Origin: Dastarcus helophoroides
Lineage: Eukaryota; Arthropoda; Insecta; Coleoptera; Bothrideridae
Direction of reading: 5' to 3'
DNA length: 64,000 nt
Assembly: GCA_028583605.1 (NCBI GenBank)
Contig: CM053331.1
Location: forward strand, 31,970,411 to 32,034,410
The position numbers and the translations under genes are program-made. The notes under the pieces were generated by a model. It made no database searches. It had not been told where the DNA came from and worked only from the letters and a program-made list of their open reading frames with translations. Below are positions 1 to 13,150 of this stretch, one piece after another. How positions within the stretch are numbered: position 1 is the first letter of the stretch; every line of letters begins with the position of its first letter.

Positions 1-540
1 TTAGAAACCTGGAAATTTCGCCAAAATTTTTTTGAAAAGTGTCAGATATCAAAATTTTGAACTTAATGTTGAGTTTTTTGAATTTGGGAAGTCTACATTT
101 AGAGTGGACATACTCATTCAAGAAAAGAAAAAAATTACGAATGTGTTTATACTAAAAGATAACCAGAATTCATTAATAAACATTTCTGAAAATATTAATT
201 TTTTTAGAAATTTTGAATTTTCCAACAAAATTAGGATATGTTAATTCTAGAGGATTTGATCCCGTGATTCTGAATTTCGGGATCCCGGGATCACGACTGC
301 TTTTTAATCCCGAAATTTTCAGGGTTAGGTTTTTTGATCCCGGGATTTTAGGGATTGACATCATTTTAAAAAAAGTTATAAAATAGACTGCATCTATCGA
401 AACGCTCAATGTCAATGTTTTCAACAATACTTTTAATATAAAATAGAAGAAGATTTATTCCGAACAAGCAGTACTGCTTCGGAATTGGTATGACTGTTTC
501 AAATAAAAATCTTGCATCATAAACTGAAAGATTTGATAAC
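1..540. repeat. Degenerate AT-rich DNA with CCCGGG palindromes
   Basis: No gene seen. From about 250 to 355 the palindromic word ATCCCGGGAT and variants recur several times. A related stretch is at 4270-4345. Confidence 0.5.
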
Positions 541-720
541 TGAAATACAGAACTTGTCCCCTGAAACCAAGAAAGCTGTCATCTTTAAAGAGTTTCTCTC
601 TGAAGATGACAGCTTGGCTGTCGAAACGCGTTAGAGCAACCTTTGTTAATCTTTTTTGGTTTCAAGGGACAAGTTCTGTATTTCAATTTTTGAAGATAAC
701 CAAGGACCAGTCCGTTCAAT
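541..720. mobile_element. Palindromic MITE, family A, copy 1
   Basis: The arms are ACTTGTCCCCTGAAACCAAG and its complement near 655-680, around the inner palindrome CTGAAGATGACAGCTTGGCTGTCGAAACGCG. The right end is ACCAAGGACCAGTCCGTTC; the outer left end is missing. Other copies are near 7.2, 8.6, 10.0, 26.7, 40.3, 50.8, 54.9 and 62.5-62.9 kb. Confidence 0.75.
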
Positions 721-949
721 CAAAAAAGATTTGATGATGAAACACCGGACGCGGTGTTATTTCTCAGATTAAGGGGAAGTAAAGGGGTCAATAGAGTGTG
801 ACATCGTGTGTCAAGGGCGAGACGAGTCATATGCTTCGTTACGTCAAAAGGTTCTGACTTTTTTTTTGAAGAATTACACCTTTTTAAAAGTTTCGAATAT
901 TTTCTAAAATGTCGTCTTTCTTGAAATTTCCATTTCAATTTCGATATTT

Positions 950-2700
950 CTTTGCAAAATTTAATTTTTAAAAAATTTTACATTTTTGAACAATTTCGAA
1001 GTTTTTCGAATTTTTTTTTTGAAAATTTCTTCCTTTTCCTGCTTTAATCTTTTTCTCGAAATTTAAACTTTTTGAATACAAACTCTTTCGAAAAAATTAA
1101 CTTTTTTCAAATTTTCGATACTTTTCTAAAAAATTTGAAAAAAGTAAATATATCAGAGAATCGATATTTAGAAAGAGTTTAAATTTCAAGAAAAAGGTCG
1201 ATACTTTTCCAAAATTTTGACTTATTTGAAAAAATTTTCGACTAACTATTTTGAAGATTTTCCTTCTTTTGAAAATGTTGATATTTCCAAGTGTTGATTT
1301 TTTTGAAAATTTGGTCCTGTTTTAAAATATTGAATTTTTAAAGATTTTGTTATATTTTCAAAATTTTTGCTGTTTAAAAATTCTCATTTTATTCGAAAAT
1401 GTCAAGTTTTTTGTAAGCTGGACTTTTTCCAAAATTTGTACTTTTTGAAGTTTTTCAACTTTTGCAAAATTTCACTTTTTTCTAAATTTGAAAATTTTTG
1501 AAAATTTCTGTTTTTTAAATTATAAAACATTTTGGTTATTCTTAAAAATGTTAACTTGGTTTATTTTCAGCTGTTAGTTTTCAAAATTTTTGTTTTTTTT
1601 TACACTATTTTTTTGAAAATTTGAAGTTTGTTCAGAATTCCATTTTTTTGGAAAATTTCAATTGTTTTTTTTTTTGAATCGGAAAATTTTTTTAGTATAG
1701 CATTGTTCTAAATTTTCGACTATTTGAATTTTTTTTATTCCATTTTAAATTTTAACTTTATTTGAAAATGTTTACTCTATTTGAAAATTTTAAAACTGTT
1801 TCAAAATTACCATTTTTTTAACTTTCGATTACAATTTTCGATTTTCTAAAAAATGTCTTACTTTTTTCAAAATTTCAGTCATCCACAATTTTGATTTTTT
1901 CGAAAATTTTAATTTTAAAATTGAACTATTTTTTGAACTTTTCTAATAATTTTGGATTTCTTTAATATGAAGACTTATAGAAAAATTCGTTTTACTTTGA
2001 AAATTTTACCAAATATTTTTCAATTTTTTTAAAACTTGATTTTTTTTTGAAAATTTTGACGATTTTTGAAATTTTAATCCACTAATTCCAAGATATTAAC
2101 CTTTTTGAAAATTTTTTTAAAAATTTCTTTGATTGTTCAAATTTTTAAAATGCGTTAATTTTTTTTTCAGTTTCGATTACTTTCTAAAAATCTTGGAAAT
2201 TTTAATTTATTATGAAAATTTTTACATTATTCAAAATTACCATATTTTCGAAAATTTTAACTTTTATTTTTTGGAAATTCTCATTGTTTTTAAATTTTTT
2301 TGAAAATTTAAATTTAACTTTTTGTCCTCTTTAAATCTTAACTTTTTCCAAAAAAATTCGTCCTATTTTCTAAAATTTAGACTTTTTCAAAAATTTCGTT
2401 TTGTCCAAAATTACAATATCTTTTGTTTCGAGATGAAATTCGAAGTGTAGACCGTTGTTTGGAAATGTTATTTTAAAACTTGAATCATCCTAATAAATTT
2501 TCTATTTTCGTAAAAATTTGTATTTAAAAATCTCTGTTTTTTTAATTCAATTTTTTAAACCACAAAATTCGAGAATGTTATAGGTAAATTTCAAGTTAAC
2601 GGAATCTCATCTGAAACTTTTCAGTTCAAGTTAAAAAGTGTTTTTATTTTTTTAAGTCAACGGTAATATGAAAACTGAAAGTGGAAATTCAAAATTTCAA
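950..2700. repeat. T-rich degenerate TTTTGAAAATTTCGAC family block
   Basis: Loose repetition, with spacing of roughly 15-25 bp, of T-runs followed by GAAAATTTCGAC-like words. No coding potential; short open frames are rich in Phe, Lys and Asn. Confidence 0.7.
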
Positions 2701-2703
2701 CTA

Positions 2704-2887
2704 CAGTTGAAACTGGATATAACGACATCGAAGGGACCATAAACTACGGACGTTGTAACCGGTAGTTGTTAAAAGAAATATAACTGGCAGTACAGTTAAC
2801 CTTTAAAATAATCGCCGGGATCTTGTCATTTAGTCGTAATAACCGATGCGTCGTTGTAAACGAGGTCGTTATATCCGGGTTTGACTG
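2704..2887. mobile_element. pogo/Tigger-like MITE
   Basis: About 184 bp. The ends are inverted repeats CAGTTGAAACTGGATATAAC and CAGTCAAACCCGGATATAAC (complement of the right end), continuing to GAC(A/C)TCG, flanked on both sides by TA. CAG-starting inverted repeats with ATAACGA and a TA target are characteristic of pogo/Tigger elements. No transposase is inside, so it is non-autonomous. Confidence 0.75.
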
Positions 2888-3960
2888 TATTTTCAAAATT
2901 ACGAATTTTTTCGAAAATTTCGTTACTTTTACCCATTTTAGAATTTTTAAAATTTTCGATTTCTTCAATGACTGATTTTTTTTCAAAATACCCATGTTTT
3001 TTAAAATCTCAGGTTTTTTCTGGAAATTGTTACGTTCTACGAAAATTTTGACATTGTTTAAAATTCTGTACGCCTTATCTTCGATTTTTCTATATGTTTT
3101 CCGTATATCTCGGTTTTTCCAAAATGTCTACTCCTTTTTACATTGTACTTGTGTTTTTTTGATAAGTTTCATTTTTAAATTTCGTATTTATCAAATTTTG
3201 GGTTTTTTTTTTCGAAAATTTTAATGTGTTCAAAATTTTAACTTTCTAAATGTTTGAGTATTTTAAAAGCTATCAAATTTTCTTATAATTTTGGTTTTTC
3301 TTCACTATTGAGTCTTTCAAAAAATTCTACTTTTTTAAAAAATTGAGAATTCTGACTTTACGTTTTTTTTTATTGAGATTTTCTTTCAAAGCTGAAAATT
3401 GGAAAAGAGTTTCGATATTTCTAAAAACAATTCCAATTCTGATTCTTTCACTATTTTACAAATTTGCATTTTATGTGGAAATTTTGGGTTTCAATTTTAG
3501 AGATTGGAGTGGAAGATTGAGAAGAAAATGGAAAAATTTCAAAAAAATTTGACTTTTGAAAAAATGTCAGGTTTTTTTTCATCAATTTTAACCTTTTTTT
3601 TATGCAAACCTAAAATAGGAATTTCAATTTTTCTGAAATTTCGACTTGAAAACGAAATATCGAGGACAAAATCGAAATGTTTAGATAAAAGTCAAAAGTT
3701 CAAGAAACATATTTAAAATATTTTGAGGTGAAATCCGCAAGTTAAAATTTTGAGTTAAAATTTGGAGAGTATTTTTGTAAAATTTAGATTTAACAATAAA
3801 AATTTCAAGAAGGAAATGAAAATCCTGAATGTATTAAGATAAAATTTCTACTCAAGTTAAGATTGGTGAAATGTTAAACAAATAAGATAAAATAGCAAAT
3901 TTAAATATATAATACACGAAAACCAAATTCAGGCAGATAAGATAATTTCTAAATTAAAAA
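2888..3960. repeat. Degenerate T-rich block passing into A-rich sequence
   Basis: The same low-complexity family continues; around 3600 the bias changes from T-rich to A-rich. Small open frames here are Phe/Lys-rich and have no coding character. Confidence 0.6.
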
Positions 3961-4370
3961 ATTAATTACGAAATATATGACGTCGGAGTGAAGAGGGTCA
4001 TACAAATTTGCCACCTGCTGTAAGGACCAGGTGAGATTCAAAAAATCATGAATGAAAGGATGGCACCTAAGTTTAAAGAGCTCTTATTGATTCTTGAAAA
4101 AGAATAACTTCAGCATAACGATTCAGTGATTTTAAGCCTGCTTAGTCTACTTCTTAAGTCTGATTAATTATATCTGCGTTTTAAAATACGTTGTTTTTAC
4201 CTAAATTTTGATTGTTGATTGTTTGATTTGCTGGTTGAAAAGATGTTTTTTTTATTTCTAACCCGCAATACCGAAATAATCCCGGGATCCCAGGATTGAG
4301 TAAATGTAATCTCGAAATCCCGGGAATATAAATAAGGATCAGGATCGAACTTCCTAGTTAATTCTTAACA
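3961..4370. other. Non-repetitive stretch, no gene seen
   Basis: More balanced composition without long open frames; it contains a second group of ATCCCGGGAT words at about 4270-4345. Confidence 0.4.
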
Positions 4371-6320
4371 AATTTACATGTTCCAACTCGAAATTTCTAG
4401 TTTTTTAAATTCGAAATTTAAAAATAGGTCGACGTTTAGAATTACTTTCTAAATCCGAAGAAAAAGGAAGCTATAATTTTTGGAAAAAAAAGGTTTGAAG
4501 TCACAATGTTTTTAAAAAATCTCTTATTTCCAAAAGATAAAATCTATCAACAAAAACTAATAACATTTAACATTTTATTTTGAAACAAAATTTATAAAAT
4601 ATACTTTGATATTTCCTGGAACTTTTAGTGTTTTCTCAAAATGCCCAGAGAATTTTTTTAAATTAAATGTAGAGAAAGATAATCAGAGTATTTTAAAGGA
4701 GTCTTAATTTTGAACCAGTGCTAATGTAAAAATTTTGAAAAATAAACTAAAGTCATTAAGTTTATTCTTCATGATGGACTCTTATTGTCAACAAACAATA
4801 AAAACTTAAATATTTCCAAACTGGGTCGCAGAGATGTCAAATAAAATTAATAAATATAAAGCCATTAACCCACTTTTTTTTTCAAAATTTCGAATTTAAT
4901 CTTGACAGTTTTTAACTCGTCGTAAAAAGCTGTAAACATTTTATAACTTTTCTAAAAATATGAATTTAAAGTTGAAATGTGGTGATTAAAAGTCAAAAAT
5001 TTATTAATTAAAGTCGAAATTTGATAACTAATATAAAAATTTTAATATTTTTTTTTTAGTTTTCACTTGGAAGTCGAATTTTGGAGAAACAAGTTAAATT
5101 TTCAAAATCGAAATATAAACAAATCAACTTCATAATAAAAAATTTCGAAATTTTTTATTATGAAGATAAAACTTTTTGAAAAAATTAAAAATTTTGAATT
5201 AAGCTGATGGGTTAAAGTTAATAAGAAAATCCTGAATTTTCCAACTTAAAAACGCTCAAGTTTTGTGTAAAACTCGAAATTTATAAAAGAATCGACACTT
5301 TAGACATTTTTTCTAAAATTGGGTGCGAATGAGCTGTCAGTACTTTTATGCTTTGGAAGCCTAGATAAAGAACGTGCATTGCCTCTGATGAGCAAAGTTA
5401 AATTAAGACTGGAAGTGTTGTTGTTATCAAAGTAAATATTCTATTAGGGCAAAGCAAACGATAGCGTATAGAAGTGAAACAGATAAACTAGGTGAGATAT
5501 AATCGAAGGGGTGCCCCCTGTCGAGTGGAACTGTACGGGTAACAAATTAGTTTGAAAGGGTAGACAATCAGCCATGTTAGAAAAATTATAGAAGAAATTC
5601 ATAAAAATAACTTATTACAAAATGTCTTCTCAAAATAATGGCTTATAAGAGATTTTGATTATTTAGTAAAGGGCCTAATCAAAATTTTATTCAAATAGCG
5701 AATTTAAAATTTAAATTTTTAAATTTCAAAACTGTAAAACTCTTATCACAGAATCCAAGTTTTTCTCAAAATTTGGTGTTAAATCTCAAAAAATTACTTG
5801 TATAAATTTCCAGTTCTTCTCACAGTTTGAATTTTGTTTCAAAATGGAGAGTATAAGCTTGAAAAACTTGCAAAATTTACATTATTTTTATAAAATTTAA
5901 AACGTAAGATTGAAATTTTAAATATAAAAAAAAATTTCAAGAAAAGTTTAAATTTTTTTACAAACGAAATTTCGGATTTAAAAGTCAAAATTTTGGAAAA
6001 AATTCAAATGAGTTTAAAATCTAGGCTGAAAATTCGAGAAAGAAATAGAAATCTTAAGAATTTCTTCATTTGAAAATGTTATACTCTTTCTGAATATCCT
6101 GAGTATAACCTAAAATCTATTTTTTTTTAAATTTCGACTGAGATTTCAAAATGTTTTTTTTTTGTTAAATGTGAGTTTTGACCAGTTAATGCTTTTTCTT
6201 AAAGTATTTTACTTTTTTGTTGCCTTCTTTAGCTTTTCGTTTTTTACTAATCTAGCCTTTTGTTCACCTTTTAACCTTGCTTGATGGTACTTAAAATTCG
6301 GTCTTTAATAATAAGAAATG
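4371..6320. repeat. A-rich degenerate block with a small unique island
   Basis: Mostly gAAATTTtgaaaA-type words. 4790-4858 (AAACTTAAATATTTCCAAAC and following) is a fragment of the hairpin element at 26047-26262. 5330-5600 is less repetitive but shows no gene. Confidence 0.55.
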
Positions 6321-7183
6321 GCCCCAAATTTGAAGAAAAAAACATCCTTGCATTTCAGTACGTAAACAAAATGATCCATTAAAAATGGTTTTTAAAAAAG
6401 GTCGCACATCTAAATAGTTCAGTTCTATCTAGTGGAAAGCCAAAAATTTTCGTGGGGTTGCAGCCCCCTAGCCCCCTCGGTTGCGGGCCTGCCTCAACAT
6501 TTCTAAAAACAATTTTAAAAAAATTCAGAAAATTTTCAAAATTTACCAAGTCTTCGGAAATCAAATTTCGTTGTAAATCAAGTAACTTCAAATTATTTAA
6601 TTCCTTTTTAATTAGAAATTGCGATGCTTCGGTTAAAATTTCGAAAAATGTTCTTTTTTAGTCATTTCGATGTTTCGCCTTGAAATTTAGATTTTAAACT
6701 CAAAATTTCTGAAAGTATTTTCACCTTTTTTTCAGTTAAATTGTCGATTGTTTTCATAAGTTTGACAAATTTCCTTTATTTTAACTTTTGATTTCGTATT
6801 TTTTTTTATTTGATCTTTTTTTGTACACCTTGATTTTTCTTTTGAAACCTGTAGTTTTTTCTAATTCTTTTATTTAATGAGAATTTACAATTAGTCAAGT
6901 AGGTTTAAATTATTATAATTTTTTAATTAGAACAGAACTGGCCAAATTTCTTTTAAAAAGGAATCATTGCATTACCCATTACTTTTCAGAAAAAGGAATG
7001 AAATTACTTCAAGTTACATTACTTTAAAAAAGTAAAAAGTAATTCAATTACCCATTACTTAGAAAAATAAATTAATTACAAATCAACGACATTTTCAATT
7101 ACTTTTAAATTTTACAAAACAATACAAAACATCAATTTTGTTTAATGAGAATTTCGTCTTCTTTTTCAAAATTTAGATTTGGT
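6321..7183. repeat. T-rich degenerate block with a GC-rich island
   Basis: Around 6450-6500 is a C-rich island (CAGCCCCCTAGCCCCCTCGG). At 6965-7060 ATTACTTTT/AAGTAATTCAATTACC words form a local simple repeat. No gene recognised. Confidence 0.5.
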
Positions 7184-7335
7184 AAAAATTGAAATACAAA
7201 TCTTGTCCCCTGAAACCAAGAAAGATTAAAAAACACACAAACTTTGTTGGGTTTTTTAATCTCTCTTCGTTTCGGGAGACAAGATTTGTCTTTCAATTTT
7301 TGAAGATAGCCAAGGGGCAGTCTGTTCCAAACTAG
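7184..7335. mobile_element. Palindromic MITE, family A, copy 2 (internally deleted)
   Basis: The CTTGTCCCCTGAAACCAAG arm and its complement enclose a shortened centre that lacks the CTGAAGATGATAGC core. The right end is CAAGGGGCAGTCTGTTCC. Confidence 0.7.
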
Positions 7336-8621
7336 ATTTGGTAATTTCGACTTATTTTGAAAATTTCGATTATTCAAAACCTCGACATTTTTAAGAATTT
7401 ATTCCTTGTGTTTAAAATTTCGCCTTTTCTATTTTTTTTTTAAATTTGCATCACTTTTAAACGTTTCGACTTTTTTTATTGGAAAATATCAACTTCTTTT
7501 GAATATTCTGACTTTTAAAAAAAAATATTTATTTTTTTAAATACTGACTTCTATTAAAAATTTCGACTTATATTTCAAAATATTGACCATTTGAAAATCC
7601 CAACTGTTTTTGAAGAAATCGATTTTTATTGATCAATTCCACTTTTTATAAAACTTATTTCAAATTTTCGACTTTTTTAAAAATTCTGACATTTGAAAAT
7701 ATCGACCTTTTTGGAATTTGAGCTTTTCTCGGTTTACTTATGTTAGAAAATCTCGACAAAATTTTGACTTCTTTACGAAATTTTAACTTAATTTTGAAAA
7801 TTAGGACTTTTTTTGCTTTTTTCGAAATTTCAACATTTTTTAACTTCGACAGCTTTTTAAAATTTAGATTAAGTTTTGAATATATCTACTTTATCTCAAA
7901 GTTATGAATTTTTTGAAAAATTTTCGCCTTCTAAAGATGTTTGACTTACTTTTTAAAATTTCACTTTTTTTTAATTTCCCTTGTCAAAATTTTATACCTT
8001 TTTTAAATTTTTCTAAAATTGCCTTTTTAAAAAGAACTGTGTTTAAAAATTTGGGTATTTTAAAGAATTTTAAGTTTTTCTCAAGATTTATATATTCTGG
8101 CACACATTTTTGAAAAATCTCACTTTGATTTTTATTGAAAATTTTTGATTCATGTTTTATTGGCTTTTTCTTCGCCAGTTACTCCTTTCACAATTCTGTA
8201 ACCTTCTGTTGAGGATTGGCACTTTTATAGATTGCCCCAAGCAGTGATTGCGTTGAATCTTTATTTGTCAATCGCTGTTTGTGAGTCAATAAGAATAGAA
8301 GCCACTAAAACATGAATAAAAATCTCACTAGAGATTATCGAAAATTTTTTACTCATATTTTAAAAATGTCGAATTTCAAGTTTTCCAACTTTTTTAAAGG
8401 TCCAAATGTTTCAAAATTAGATTTGTTTTTAAAATTTTAGCTCTTTAGTAATTTCGCTTTTTTTCCAAAATTTCGACTTTTTGTTCAAAATTTCATTTTT
8501 TTATGAAAATTTTGTTAACGTGTCTAAATTTGTGACACAAAATTTCTAATTTTGTTCCAAATTTCGACTCGTTAAAACTATCTTTTTATTTTGGTAATTC
8601 GATTATTCTGATTTTTTTTTG
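7336..8621. repeat. T-rich degenerate block
   Basis: TTTTGAAAATTTCGAC-type words throughout; 8160-8340 is less repetitive. No gene seen. Confidence 0.65.
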
Positions 8622-8893
8622 TGCAACGGACTGGTCCTTGGTTATCTTCAAAAATTAAAATACAAATCTTGTCTCCTAAAACCAAAAAAGATTAGAAAAC
8701 ACAACAAAGGGTGCTCTAATGCGTTTCGATAGCTAAGCTATCATCTTCAGAGAGATACTATCCACCTCTCTGAAGATGATAGCTTGGCTATTGAAACGTA
8801 TTAGAGCTACCTTTGTTGTGCCTTTTAATGTTTCTTGGGGACAAGATTTGTATTTCAATTTTTGAGGATAACCAAGGACCAGTCCATTCCAAC
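8622..8893. mobile_element. Palindromic MITE, family A, full-length copy
   Basis: A nearly perfect palindrome of about 270 bp. The left end AACGGACTGGTCCTTGGTTA is mirrored by TAACCAAGGACCAGTCCATT on the right, and GATAGCTAAGCTATCATCTT is mirrored around the centre near 8760. It is the best copy for a consensus. No open frame. Confidence 0.85.
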
Positions 8894-9995
8894 AGAAGCA
8901 GAAATTTGAAAAGAAATTTCTTATGATTTTAAAAAGTCATACTATCGAAAAATAATTAAAAAAAACTCAAAAGAAAAACTTTAAAAAAGTCAAGATTATG
9001 ATAAAAATTTAAGCATGCAATAAAGTGTCAAAAAAATCAATTTAAAAATAAACAAACGTTTCAAAGTAAACAGAATTTGAAAAAATGTATAGAATTTAAA
9101 AAGGGTAATACAAAAAAATCAAGAAAAAATAAAATTTTGGGAAATAGGGCACCAATTTGAAAGAAAGTCGAAATTTTAAAATTACAATTTTTAAAAGTGT
9201 GACAATTTAAATAAACATTTAAAATTCGCACAAGCAAAAATTGTCGAAAATTTCAAATAAAGCCACACTTTTAAGAAATGTCGAGCTTTGAAAAAAGGGA
9301 CATTTGCAAAAGTCAAATTTATTTAAAATTTAATGAACAAAAATAAAATGTTGAAGTCAAGATTTTCAAAGAAACTGGAAATTGTGAAGAAATTTCAAAG
9401 CTAAAGAAAGTTAAAATTTCAAAGCTTTTAAATTCAAAAAAAGTTAAAATTTTGAAAGCCAAAAATTTAGAAATCAATCGAATATTTGAAAATATATTTC
9501 AATTAGCAATAAAGTTAAATTTTCAAAACAAAATCAGTAAAAATTAAGATTTCTAAAAAAAATTAGATTTTTCAACAATAGTGAAAGATTTCAAAAAGCG
9601 ACCTTTTGAAGAAATGTCCAGTTATGAAGAATAATTTACAAAACAGCCGAACATTTTTTTCAACGTCTGATTTGGATGGACCAAAATTTGGAAGTCAAAA
9701 GTGTCAAAAAAATTCAAGATTTAAAATAAATTGTGAATTTAAAAAACAATCCAAATTTTTAAGAAATATCAAAACTAAGGTGTTAGAATATTAAAATTGT
9801 CAAAAAATCGAAATTTCTGAAAAAACTGAGTTTTTTACATTTAAAAATTTACAAAAAGATCTAAATATTTAATAACACCGAACCCTTTTAAAATTTCAAA
9901 ATGTCGAAAACAAAAACATTTTTAAAGCATTGAAATTTTTGGAAAAATTTGAAAATTTGAAATTCAAATTTTGGAAACAGCAGACCTGATTATGA
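8894..9995. repeat. A-rich degenerate block (opposite strand bias)
   Basis: AAAGTCGAAATTTTGAAAAA-type words, the complement of the T-rich blocks. The change of bias coincides with the MITE at 8622-8893. Confidence 0.65.
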
Positions 9996-10060
9996 CGTAA
10001 ACTAAAGCAACCTTTGTTGTGTTTTTTAATCTTTCTTGGTTTCAGGGGATAACATTTGTA
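9996..10060. mobile_element. Palindromic MITE, family A, half copy
   Basis: Only the AAGCAACCTTTGTTGTGTTT to TTTCAGGGGATAA part remains. It is followed at 10065-10130 by AACACTATTACAAAATACAA and an AGTTCATGTGACAT stretch that recurs at 50663-50730. Confidence 0.65.
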
Positions 10061-10130
10061 TTTTAATAACTAACACTATTACAAAATACAAAGAAGTTCA
10101 TGTGACATCACAAATCTTCAATTTTGTTGA

Positions 10131-11790
10131 CCAGTGTTTTTTGTCTTAATTTACGAGTTTAAACTTTAAATTTTTTAATCCAAAAATTGGAGAATTTTTT
10201 TTGTATAACTTTTCGTTGTTTTTGTTCAAATTTTGATTGTTTTCTAAAAATTTTCAGTTTAAAAGTAAAATTCTTGTTTTTTAGATTTCACATAATAAAC
10301 ATTTTCCTTCATTTCCGCTTTAAATATAATGTTTAGACTGTCTTCTCGTAACAGCAGTGTAGGTTAGACCCACAATACATAGGGACTGTTATTTCCTAGT
10401 TTTAAGGTTTCACTTCTGTCGGCAGTCCCCAAATTTTTTGTATTTTTTAAGAAAACCATTTTTAAAAACAAACAACTCAACATTCTCTAAAGACTGGTCA
10501 AATTTCTTCGTGGAACACATCTCTCCGTCGAAGGAGGAGTTTAAAAACAATAACATACAAAACACCTATATGGCGTCTGTTATAGACTTTAAAATCTCAA
10601 AATTTAAGTTGTATAAACTCTAAATTTTTTTCATCCCAAATGGCCCAGTTAACATCAACATTTCTAATTCTAAATTTATTTCTTAGAAGTTTCCAATTAA
10701 TTTAAAAAATAGAAATTCATAAAAGAATGTCTGTAAAACAGTCGACATTTCCCAAAAGGTCCGACAATGTTCTAAAAATAGGAAGTAAATATTGAGGCCT
10801 CGACCCTAAATTCTAAATTTTGCATATTTATTTGTTTCGTGATGAGCCTACAAAAAGACTTTCAATTAAAGACACTAACGCAATATTAACCTGCATAGAG
10901 ATTCTTTACAAATAAAAAATGTATCTAAGAATGTTACAAGGAACTTGCATCATATTTATTACAAAGTCAGCACATTGCTCTTGAACTTTGTTAATAGTGG
11001 GTCGATTTTTTTTAATGAAATACCTACTTGCTAATTGTGAAGTGTACAAGAGTCCTCAAAATATTATAGAAATTTCATTGTGTACACTTCAAAAAAAAAC
11101 TAATTTAGGACGATAACATCTCCAATTTGATAGTCTCAAAGGCGGGAGGCCGATATATCACATGAAGCAGTAAAAACATATGACCTACTATATTCAATAA
11201 CATTTTGCACATTCATACTTATGAAACGAGATTCATTTTAAATTAAATGGAATAGATTGCAGTTTTCAATTGCCTGTTCAAATTTTATTTGGATATCGAA
11301 ATATCACATGTCTAGAATATCAAAATTTTCTGTTGTAAATAATTTGTCGGTAAAAGTCAGAAATTTAATTTTAATTGCGAAAAATCTTAACGTGACAAAA
11401 AATCCTTGTAAGAAAATACAATATCAGGATAACTACAGCAAGTGTACAGAATTCTCATCTGGTGCGTTGGCAAGTTCACGTAACTTGTTTATTTATCAGT
11501 AAACACCAAGATGACATTTACCCTTGATATAACGCAATTATTGCTTAAGATTTCTTATGGCCTGCATGTCAATTAAATGTCAACTTGGCGTGCACTGATC
11601 CAGTAAGGAACATACGTGAACATGCTAAAAAATTGCAGCAATACACTCGATGGAAAAACTTTTTGTACATGTGTTATAATCTGCAAAGTTTTGAATTGAA
11701 AGCTACAACCGAAGTACCTAGTTTGCTCTATTATTGACTAATTTCCACATTAGTGCACATATTAGATATTAATGATGGAAAATGTGTGAC
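10131..11790. other. Mostly non-repetitive DNA, no gene recognised
   Basis: Composition is less biased than elsewhere. Open frames reach about 80 codons but show no splice-consistent or familiar protein. The missing 5' receptor exon could lie here, but none could be identified. Confidence 0.4.
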
Positions 11791-11794
11791 TAGT

Positions 11795-12174
11795 GCATAA
11801 TCGATGTGAGCCTAAAATGTCAGTATTTTGTCAAGTATTACTCCTAGATACTTTGCCTGAAATCTTCAGTCGACGTTTTGCCCATGGACATGAATATGAC
11901 CTTATGGTTGGAGTCTTCTTCTGGAGAGAAAACTGCTTGGGTCTTGTCTGCGTTGACTTGGACAAAGTATTATAGGAATTTGTCTGTAGCTCTCTATAGT
12001 CGTCTGGTGACCAATTCTAAAATTAGAGAATTTGCAAGTAACGCTGTATCGTCTACATAGATTGCCAATGTAGTCTGGTCGCTTCTTGGAATGTCTGCTG
12101 TGAACAGACAATGTAGGAGCGGTGACAAAGCAGAAACTTGAGTAGGTCATACCGAAACCTATACTGGTTGGATA
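11795..12174 (-). pseudogene. Jockey-type LINE fragment (reverse transcriptase), family J1
   Basis: On the - strand the frame reads through the RT catalytic box, here YVDDT (12045-12059) instead of the usual YADDT, with ALLANS after it. It matches the copies at 16.3-18.6 and 29.6-30.4 kb. Stops and frameshifts show it is dead. Confidence 0.8.
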
Positions 12175-12800
12175 GTCAAGCCATTCTGGATTTTGGATTT
12201 GATGCGGGTTGCCTTAAGTTAAGACCAGCACTTAGGCCACCCTTTCCGGTCCCATTGTGCTATCCTCGTGATTGAGGTGTCCTTGGTCATTCATTCAGCC
12301 ACCCAACCTTGTTGAGAAACTGATGAACGTCCCTTGGATAGGCTCTTCCAAGCTGGTCCCACTAGACCAGAAGTCCCCCAGCGTGGATGCTCTGATTGAT
12401 GCTAGTGCCGGGCAGTGACACATTACGTGCTCGACACTCTCATCTTCTTCTAAACACCCCCTACAACTCGAGTCGTTTATAATTTCCATTTCGTGGAGAT
12501 GTTTGTTTAATCGACACTGACCTGTCCAAATCCCTAGAAGTTTCTTGAGGTTGTTTCTTGAAAGTTGTAAGCGTGTAGTTTTGCCCTTTCCCTGTACGGC
12601 ATTCTAATGAATGCGTGAGTTTGTCGGCCTGTTTCTATTGATGCCCATATGGTTTTGTATTTACGATGAATTTCTTCGTTAAGAAGGGATCTTACGGTTG
12701 ATCTAACCAGGGGAAGGGTTTGTTCTGGTCCAACGAATTATCCCTCCAAACCCTCCCTAGCCTGTTTGTCAGCGCGTTCGTTTCCCTTTTTTCCAGAATG
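12175..12800 (-). pseudogene. LINE 3' fragment with RNase H end and zinc-knuckle-like motif
   Basis: The - strand encodes ADKQAR (end of an RNase H domain), then SRNNLKKLLGIWTGQCRLN and CRGCLEEDESVEHVMCHC, a C-x2-C...H-x4-C arrangement typical after RNase H in I/jockey-like elements. An in-frame stop and shifts are present. It abuts the unrelated J1 fragment, so the two are separate insertions. Confidence 0.7.
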
Positions 12801-13150
12801 TCCTTTAATTCATATCAGAGAAATATATCAAGGCATTTTGGTTAACACTCATTATTTATCAACTACCATCAGCCAGCAACAACCAACACTACTGCTGTTC
12901 AATAATCAAGGACTTGAAACTGCAGCTCTAAGTTTCAATTATAAAGCCTACTCCTGTGTATGCTCGTTTGGATTTACAAACGATTTTAGTTAATTTGAAT
13001 TTAACCCAGCCTAATTCTAGTTTAAAAAGAAACAACTTCTTTTTTAGTTTAATCCACTCGCACAGGGCAACCCCATTCTGCCTTCAAAGCTCTGCTAGTA
13101 GGATGCAGAAACGAGGATAGGTGGCGATAAATCGCCTTCCTAAACAAGGA
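12801..13150. other. Spacer between LINE remnants, nothing recognised
   Basis: No convincing coding or repeat signal apart from CAGCAACAACCAACAC-like simple sequence. Confidence 0.35.

Noticed and set aside
6379..6661. Pair of opposite frames around the C-rich island
   Set aside because: Both pass into degenerate repeat sequence; no family motif, and the GC-rich part is only about 60 bp.
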